Of a DNA stretch of 64,000 nt, positions 56,837 to 64,000 are shown one piece after another (the stretch's first letter is position 1; each line of letters opens with the position of its first letter). The notes below the pieces were generated by a model. That model was not told the origin of the DNA. It did no database searches and was given only the letters and a program-made list of their open reading frames with translations. This DNA is from Pycnopodia helianthoides. Its lineage: Eukaryota; Echinodermata; Asteroidea; Forcipulatida; Asteriidae. The translations under genes were made by a program, and so were the position numbers. The stretch covers positions 72,001 to 136,000 of the forward strand of contig CM063260.1 of assembly GCA_032158295.1 (NCBI GenBank), read 5' to 3'.

Positions 56837-57718
56837 ATGGAAGATCAACAGACTACCGTGTCACCAGGACACCAGGTCCGAATGATGTTGTGGGGACCAC
56901 CTCGATCAATCTCAACCGTGGTCGCCAAGTTCATGAGCTTTATTGACGACTCACAAATCTATTTTGAACCCTATCTCTGTGCTCGTTTGTTCGGGCCCGA
57001 CTCATATATGTGTCCTGAAAGTCGGGCCATTGCTAGAAAATTTGTCCAAGCAGCATCAGAGGTAACCTCCGTGACTGAGGGATTCGAAGCATCTGAATGC
57101 ACCTTTAGTTGGGTCAAGGAGCAGCTAGAAAAACCACACTATGGTAAAAAGCTAATCTTCTGCAAGGAAATGTGCTTCTCTGCAGAAGATCGGTACGAGT
57201 TCCTCCCGGTTGGTTACCGTCACGTGTTCCTCCTCCGACATCCTCTGAAAGTTTTCCCGTCTTGGAAGAAAACCTATCTAGAGGGTAAAGACTTCCAACT
57301 TGATGAGGCACCCTCTGTGTTTTTCCCAACTGGCTTCGCCTTCAAGGAGATGAGTGAGCTGCTTGATCATGTGAAGGTGGCACATGATCAAGATCCTATT
57401 ATCATAGACTCCGATGACCTTCTTAATGATCCTCAAGTCATCTTATCAGAGCTCTTTAAGAGGGTGGGGTTACCCTTTCAAGATAAGTATCTGCAATGGG
57501 AAGAGGGCGGTGAAGTCTCCAAGAAGTGGATGATATGCAAAGCCTTTCTGCAGGGGCACACAATTTGGCTAAATTACAAAAGTGCTTTTGGGAGCACATG
57601 TTTCACGAAACCAAGTGCGCTGCCCGACCGTTCCACGTTGACTGCTGACATTCTACGTTGTGTTGATGCCTCCATGCCGTACTATGACAAAATGTTCACT
57701 CAACGTTTAACTTTGTAG
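56837..57718 (+). CDS. Sulfotransferase-like P-loop protein (single exon)
   Basis: 293 residues from ATG 56837 to TAG 57716. Near the N-terminus LWGPPRSISTVVAKFM fits the PAPS 5'-phosphosulfate-binding loop of sulfotransferases, and YRHVFLLRHPLKVFPSWKK fits the 3'-phosphate-binding region (Arg and Ser). Relatives in invertebrates are often mislabelled 'branched-chain amino acid aminotransferase-like'; no aminotransferase motif is seen. The likely role is transfer of sulfate from PAPS to an unknown acceptor. No signal peptide or membrane segment, so probably cytosolic. Intronless, unlike its neighbours. 'ttttggtag' just before the ATG could be a weak acceptor, so a 5' exon is possible. Confidence 0.72.
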   Translation: MEDQQTTVSPGHQVRMMLWGPPRSISTVVAKFMSFIDDSQIYFEPYLCARLFGPDSYMCPESRAIARKFVQAASEVTSVTEGFEASECTFSWVKEQLEKPHYGKKLIFCKEMCFSAEDRYEFLPVGYRHVFLLRHPLKVFPSWKKTYLEGKDFQLDEAPSVFFPTGFAFKEMSELLDHVKVAHDQDPIIIDSDDLLNDPQVILSELFKRVGLPFQDKYLQWEEGGEVSKKWMICKAFLQGHTIWLNYKSAFGSTCFTKPSALPDRSTLTADILRCVDASMPYYDKMFTQRLTL

Positions 57719-58359
57719 ATTTAGAACAGAAAAAGAATAAAAGTGTGACAATAAAAGTTCTGGAATTATGTTATCATTATCAATGTTCTTTATTCAAATT
57801 TATCATGTTTTTAATTGATGAACTTTTTGTCGAGTTGCCGAACAGGCATAACGTGAACTTTATTGTAAAAAATTGTAGTGCGGAGGTACTTAGGCGAGAA
57901 ACTTGAATTAGTTGTCAGAGTTTGAAAGACTATCAACATTCTAAGTTTGTACAATACTCCCACCGTTCCATAAAATAAATTAATAAAGACACTAACACTA
58001 ACAGACGATCGATTAAACTCCGTCCACTGTTCACCCGAGTAAAAAAGACCCCCAGCTCTTCTTTTTTGGAGCCGTGCTGTTGTGCATGCTCCACCGTAGT
58101 CTTGGTTTCAAGGAGCCCCTTAATAAAGTCCAGCTTCAGCTTGGGCTCCGGCCGTTAGGCTACGCCAGTAATTTTGAAAATGCGTGCTTTCGGTATGGGG
58201 CTTCAAACAGGCAGCCGGATCCCAAGCCAAAGCCGTGGTTTTAAAAAGAGCATGATGATAATTAACATAAATGTATAACCTATTATTTTGTTTGGAAGCC
58301 AAACTTGTTTCACTTGCATTTCAAAATTGTTTGATTAATTAAGTGAACAGGGCTCACCC

Positions 58360-58676
58360 TTAAAGGTGCTGCATACGTTTGTTAATTGGATCCTACTGAT
58401 TGTGTTAATCCTATATAAATGTAGGTACATACAATCAAACTAACCTGTACAAATTTCACTTCAAAAGGTGGTCGCGTTTTTGAGATATCACCAAAAAACC
58501 GGAGCGAATGAAATTTTGGGGAATTAAATGTGATATATTTTCCATAACCGTAGTACTTCGAAGTTAAAAGTTTCTCCAAATTCATTATACTACCTAAAGC
58601 TGCTGTACTTCTTACCAACAATTTTTTATTGCCATTGATTTTCAGAGTCATTACCAAACGTGTACTGTGCCTTTAA
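58360..58676 (-). mobile_element. Terminal-inverted-repeat element, copy 2
   Basis: Inverted copy of the element at 52315-52703. It shares 'acaatcagtagg/cctactgattgtgt', 'cttcgaagcac' and the 'ttaccaaacgtgtac' end. The central hairpin region is shorter. Confidence 0.7.
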
Positions 58677-59315
58677 CACTAGTCCGGCATACGTTGCCTA
58701 GTAAAAACCTGCAACAGCCTAGTAAACACATCTTCTAAACTTGCACTGTAAGTTTAAGCGACTAAAAACTGTGCTACCTACTTGTGTAAAATGCTCATAA
58801 TTTCTTCCTTTTCAGATGTGAATAATACATTTTTAAAGTGTGAGCATTTATTTTTGAGTGTGTTAATGTAACTTCCTTTGACCATTAAGCTGGTTGTGAT
58901 CACAACCATTAATACATCAGAAAGATACATTCATGACGATGCATGTTTTAAATCTGGGCTATACTAAAACTTCTTGGGGGCGAGTAAAATGCACAGTTCA
59001 CTGGCCCGGTGGGCCATTTTACAAAAAGCTTAAGCGCAGGGCCTGTGAATAATTTTTACTTTCTCCTTCTGAAAAAAAAGTATAGATATCATAAGAATTG
59101 TGGGTAACTTCTTTAATGGCTTTAAAGATGTACAATAATGTATACATTTATATAAACTTTTTAAAGCGTTATTAAAATTGCCTTTCTACTGAAATAATCA
59201 ATGTAAAGAAAATAAAATTAGCTGTTGTAAACTGCTTACCAACCAAAAGGACTTATGGTACAATGGCCCAACATTTTGACCCTAGCAAAGTCTTTCTCGT
59301 AATTTAAGAAAAAGC

Positions 59316-62300
59316 TTAATGGTAACACAGGGCTTTTAATTGACACTGGACCGCAGGCCCGTGGCCAGTGATGTTTAGCCTAGTTCCATGTAGCTTTTTT
59401 GCATTATTAACAGTTTCCATGGTCTCTAACCGTCTCTTCTTTGCGAAGTGCTGAATACGGTCTTCAAGGCTCTCTGTCAAAAGACACACAAAATGAAATT
59501 AAAATATATACAATAAGTATGTTTTTTTTGGTTTTTATTTTTATGAGATATCGCCTAACTCACAAGGCCGAACGGCCACTTCAAGGTGAGGGCTACACTT
59601 AACTGATTAGGGCTGTAGACCCAAATCAACTGTCACCAGGGGCACGTTGCCACCTACTGCTGGGGCTGAAACAGGGTTACCCCCTTCACAGTCCGTAAGG
59701 ATGTAGGCATGGGTATCATTCACTTGGAGCCTGGCTGGTAGAGCAGAATGCACTACCTTCCCAACTTTTTACGAAGCAATTACGGTTAAGAGCCTTGCTC
59801 AAGGGCACAAGTGTCATGACTGGGATTCGAACCCACACTCTGCTGCTGACAACAACAGAGCTTGGGTCCGGTGAACTAGACCACTCAGCCACGACATGCC
59901 ACGCCTTTTAAAGGTATTACACAGAATTGGTAGAGCTGACAAAATAGTCACAGACAGTATTCACGTTTTGTGTGATCAACCATGTCTAGAAACAACAAAT
60001 CTGTGAAAACTTGGGCTTAATCTGTTGTGTGAGTCAGGTGAAAATAGTGAAAAAACCATTCACAATTTTCAGCATGTAAACACATTGTCCTTTACTTCGG
60101 TTTTAACATCCAAAATCAGCTGTTGCATTTTTTAGGTTTTCAGGTAGTTTTCTCGAATATGACTTCATTTCAGAGGGAAATATCGGCCGGAACTAGTACT
60201 TTTGCTTAGCGGACTGAGAGGACTTTTCATTATTAACTTCACTGCCGCATTAAGACCAATTAAGAACTCGCTCCGCAGCAGGGAAGTTACCACGGTAGAA
60301 ATCTCTATACTGCCATTTGATTCACTCACCACACACTGGCCTCTGAAGTAGTGGTTTGTACGATTTAGACACAGTACCGAGTAGGAGGAAAGAAGTTTGG
60401 TTGGTTATTATTGGTCTCAGCGATGCATCCTCTTCTCTCAGATTGGTCTGGTCTGGTTCAGATCTCTCTGTCTTCAGTGCTCGAACAGGGGCATTCTGGA
60501 GTCCATCCAGCATTCTTTTAAGAGTAGCCGTCCTGAAAAAGAAATTCACTGTGATTAGGCATGTGATTTCTTAGTGACGTCGTGGCCGAGCGGTTAAGAG
60601 CACCAGACTCCAGCTCTGGTGTTTCTGATCAGCAGAGTGTGGGTTCCATCGAGTCCCGGTCTTGATACTTGTGTCCTTGAGCAAGATCCTTTATCATAAT
60701 TGCTTTGTCCTTTGGATGGGGCATTAAGCCATAGACCTGTGTACTAGGATTGGTAGTGCACATAAAAGAACCAAGAACACTTATCGAGTTGAGTAGGGGT
60801 TAACCCCGTTTTTTCTGGTTCATTGAAGCACCCATGTTTACTGTGACAGTTTTTTTGCTGTTTTCTCAACAACTACACACTGTATTCAGCTGAAATATTC
60901 AGAAGTGACTTTATTGTCTCTTTCTTGATAATTAATGGCTTATAAATCAGCATAACATTGACAAGAGCAATCTATGACCCTTTAGGAAATAATATTACCT
61001 TACAACATTCTGAGCCCACATGCATTGTAGACGAGAAATATTGTGCTTCTGGTCACCTAAAGAAAAAAAATAAACTACTGGTAATAAAGCACTCATCACT
61101 TGACCAAAAAAAGAATCGATTAAAGACAAATTTGATGTAATGACTTAACTGTGAGGTATTTTGAGACAGAAAAGAAAAGTCCATGATGAGTAGCTGGTTA
61201 TTCCCCCCCCCCCCTCTCCCTTATTTGATTCCCCTTCACAAGATTTACCAACTCTCCACGTCACACTATTCATCAAAACTTGAGGTTAAATTAACAATAA
61301 CATTCGTGTTGTAAAATTGTACATAGTTTAATAGGAATTGATCATAGATTTATCAGCTATTGATCATCATTAATTGCACTTGATATGCAGCAGTATGTGT
61401 GATAATTGGTACGTGGTGCGCAATGTAAAGAACGTTGAACATCGCGCACCTGCATCTTCCGCATTAGCGCCCTTTGTTGACAAGTTGAGCGCTGTATTAT
61501 TATTAAAATAGAAGCATTAAGATTATTATTAAGAGAAGAGTCATGATGACATTCTAGCTGTAAGTATTATTTAAGAACAACCTGACAGAAGGCATCGTCC
61601 AGGACGAATGTATAAATAGTACCAATTATAGTAAGGTAACTGTTCACTGTTGGATCAAACAACTGAATCCGTGCTAACTGTCATTAAAGGAAACCCACAA
61701 CAATAATAATAAATAATGATAATTCATTGGTACCACCCAAAGGCACATGATAATACCTTGCTCATAAATCCAGTGAATCCCTTGGTATGCGCAATCATAA
61801 AGGACAAGCGGAAACTCAGACGCCATGGAGTATTGAGGTTTACAGGGCTGGATCTTCACATCTAACAGTCTATCAATTATCTAATAAAGAAAAAAACAGG
61901 TGGTTTAAAGGTTGGGTCATCGTTTATTTTTTGGCAACCTAATGCAACCTAAAGAGAGGTACAATAAAAGTCACATGTAAAAGTTTCAGCTGAATACAGT
62001 GGCTACTTGCTGAGAAAACCCCCCAAAAAGGTCACAGTATTTTCACACAAATGTTGAATCCATCCACGTTTAGGAAGTGACAATGGGTACCAACCGCATC
62101 TCTGGCAGCAGCATTCACGAACGGACACCAACCCTCAGTAATCTGAGAAACAATTCATACATGAATCGTTTCTCAGATTCAAATGTTATTGATTTCTAAT
62201 CAACGGGGGCATTTCAGACGAAATAAATTCGCAGGATGCTTACTACCATTACCATCTTTATAACAAGTAAGCTTTCAGATAAAACAAAAAAATCTTATTT

Positions 62301-63854
62301 TGGGGGTCATTACCAAAGTATGACCCTACCTTTAAGAGTGACCAACAATAATAGTTAAACATGTCAGTTCAGTGCGTACTCGGTCCTCGTGTACACTTTC
62401 ATAATTGTAACAATCAAATTATTGGTGGTTAATAAAATAGGGAAAAGATAAATAAACACCACAGATGAATGTATTCAGAACAAAAGTCACGTTCATCTTT
62501 GCCAAAACAAATTTTTCTAGGGAATTCTGGAGAAGATATGTCACCAATAATTTCAATTTACCAGACCGTTCAAAATATGGTCAAACATTTTTATGAAATA
62601 CATACAAACCATAATATTATTAAGGACCTTACAGTACTCAACCTCCAGAAATAATTACGGAAGGGGGGGGCTTTCCTTGTCTGGATATTCATTAACCACA
62701 CAATAGAGAAAGAAAGAAAAATTTGAAAAGATTAAATAAAAAGAAATCAGCAGAGAAGTAAAGGATCATCTAAAGAAATCCAGAACCAATTTTAAAAAGA
62801 GACACAAGTTTAAGATGGTGAAACAAAGTTGCTTTTTTAAATCTGGTTTTAACTTCTGTGGTTTTTAGACAATCTGCTGTGGCCTTAAATGATTGGAAGA
62901 TATAGTCGGGTACCGTACCTCAGGCTGCTCCTTGTGTTGTCCAATAAGGAGTAAGATGGCAACCATACATCTGACTTGGTGGTACAGGAAGGCTTGGCCA
63001 GTCACCGTTAGCTCGTACATTTGATATCCATCATCACTGGATGAGTGAATAGACAGACAGAAAGACAAAATTAGACAGACAAACAGACAGATAAAATAAG
63101 ACAGACAGACAGACAGCTGTTAAGAATGTCAGTGTTTTTTATTTGTATTTCAAATGATATGAAATGCAAAATTATCTTGTCCAATATAGTGTTGTGGCCG
63201 AGCGGTCTAGTGTACCGGATTCAAGTTATAATGTTGTCAGAGTGTAGGTTTGGGTCCCAGTCTTGGCGCTTGTGTCCTTCAGCAAGACACTTGTCCATAA
63301 TTGCTTCGCCCTTTGGATGGGGCGTAAAGCTGTAGGTCCCATGTGTTATGTAATGCCCGTAAAAAAAACCAGTGCACTTTATGTTAAGTAAAGTGGTTCG
63401 CACCTGTGTTTTCTGGCAGTAGATTGCACCGCATCACCTTTACTACCCTCCCTAACGAACAGCATCTTACACTAAGACTACAAGAACAGTGAAAGACTGC
63501 TGCAGACTTACCGGTTATCCAATTCCTGAATGTCAATAGACAGGATCGATCGCCAAAAGTTAACCACACCGTTTCCTACATCCATCTGAAATTAAAATTT
63601 GCAGAAATTCTGATCCTGTTTTGGGTTTTTTTTTTTTTTAAACATAATGCATTATTTCAAATCTTGTGTTTGACTTGATCTGTATATAGCTATGCAAATG
63701 AAACACCTGTACATCAATTAAGATTTAATTAATAGTTCACAATTTAACTTTGAAGAATATAGTTTTGTCAAAAGGCCATGGTTAGGTTTCTTACTTTACA
63801 GAAATTACGGAAGTCATGATCACCGACAAGCTTTTGTGCTGAAATCTTCATCAG
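59316..63854 (-). CDS. PUS3: tRNA pseudouridine(38/39) synthase PUS3, 3' part
   Basis: TruA-family enzyme that makes pseudouridine at positions 38/39 of tRNA anticodon arms. Seven exons in coding order: 63854-63795, 63585-63512, 63036-62919, 61880-61757, 61056-60999, 60532-60330, 59473-59316. They add up to 795 bases, 264 residues and a TAA, with every phase matching. Recognised segments: KLVGDHDFRNFCK, MDVGNGVVNFWRSI, VTGQAFLYHQVRCMVAILLL, KPQYSMASEFPLVLYDC, SYKPLLQRPVC and SLEDRIQHFAKKRRL. These match the C-terminal half and tail of PUS3. The N-terminal half, with the catalytic Asp, lies beyond the right edge. SINEs sit in several introns. Confidence 0.88.
59725..59900 (-). repeat. tRNA-headed SINE, family 1
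   Basis: In a PUS3 intron. The minus-strand head 'gtcgtggctgagtgg' and 'gggttcgaatcccagtcatg' are followed by 'gtgcccttgagcaagg'. Confidence 0.6.
60573..60800 (+). repeat. tRNA-headed SINE, family 1
   Basis: Clear copy: box A 'gtggccgagcggttaaga', a tRNA-like 'caccagactccagctctggt', then 'tcgagtcccggtctt', 'gtgtccttgagcaagat' and 'cctttggatggggc'. Intronic to PUS3, opposite strand. Confidence 0.7.
62060..62340. repeat. Dispersed repeat, copy 2
   Basis: Homologue of 36905-37160 with an added hairpin 'tctgagaaacaattcata' / 'tgaatcgtttctcaga' near 62140-62180. In a PUS3 intron. Confidence 0.55.
63050..63117. repeat. (GACA)n-like microsatellite
   Basis: Imperfect tandem 'gacagaca' units interrupted by 'aaaattag' and 'ataaaataag'. 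They begin just upstream (in gene sense) of the PUS3 exon at 63036, so on the minus strand they supply the pyrimidine tract before its acceptor. Confidence 0.7.
63188..63400 (+). repeat. tRNA-headed SINE, family 1
   Basis: 'gttgtggccgagcggtctag', 'aggtttgggtcccagtctt', 'gtgtccttcagcaagacact' and 'gccctttggatggggc'. A diverged copy in a PUS3 intron. Confidence 0.6.
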
Positions 63855-64000
63855 CTGTAAAGGAACGAAACAGAAAAAAATACATCAAGGTTATAAGATG
63901 GACAAATTAAACCTGTGGACAAAGAATTGTATATGTACACAGGAATACTTAATAATAAGTTAAGAGAAGCAGTTTAGAGAAGCAGTTTAGGTTAAGTGCC

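Overview
The window looks like echinoderm nuclear DNA, probably a sea star or a close relative. The evidence is intron-rich animal genes, a large tandem scavenger-receptor cysteine-rich (SRCR) gene of the kind expanded in echinoderms, and many short hairpin or terminal-inverted-repeat elements plus tRNA-headed SINEs that I associate with echinoderm genomes. The phylum call is fairly confident. The class call is a guess.

Layout. Positions 1278-34280 (+) hold one multi-exon gene for a large SRCR cell-surface receptor. It has a signal-peptide exon (1278-1362), a 4.3 kb first intron, SRCR array A (5661-18368), SRCR array B (19 exons, 19737-30483), three divergent membrane-proximal SRCR domains on five exons (30807-33594), and a transmembrane/cytoplasmic exon (33943-34280). 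All array exons begin and end in phase 1, so any exon can be gained, lost or skipped without breaking frame. I count 27 domains with intact reading frames (6 A, 18 B, 3 membrane-proximal), one B exon with a frameshift, eight A exons full of single-base losses, four truncated A exons, two exon-deletion scars and two degenerate A exons. An in-phase alternative last exon (33760-33857) could give a soluble form.

Positions 34281-43990 are repeat-rich: a 5'-truncated non-LTR retrotransposon with an R2-type endonuclease domain, an (ATT)n tract, SINEs, foldback elements and a minisatellite. A C2H2 zinc-finger gene lies at 44088-46034 (+). After another repeat-rich stretch there is a five-exon centrin-like EF-hand gene (49740-53987, -), a single-exon sulfotransferase-like gene (56837-57718, +), and the last seven exons in the window of PUS3, a tRNA pseudouridine synthase gene (59316-63854, -), which runs off the right edge.

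Apart from the receptor the genes are unrelated housekeeping or cell-biology genes with no evident shared pathway. The most informative biology is the evolution of the SRCR array: nested tandem duplications (539 bp, 585 bp, about 2.35 kb, about 2.53 kb), mosaic sequence blocks, and a patch at about 7.9-14.5 kb whose indel pattern looks like uncorrected long-read sequence rather than true pseudogenes.
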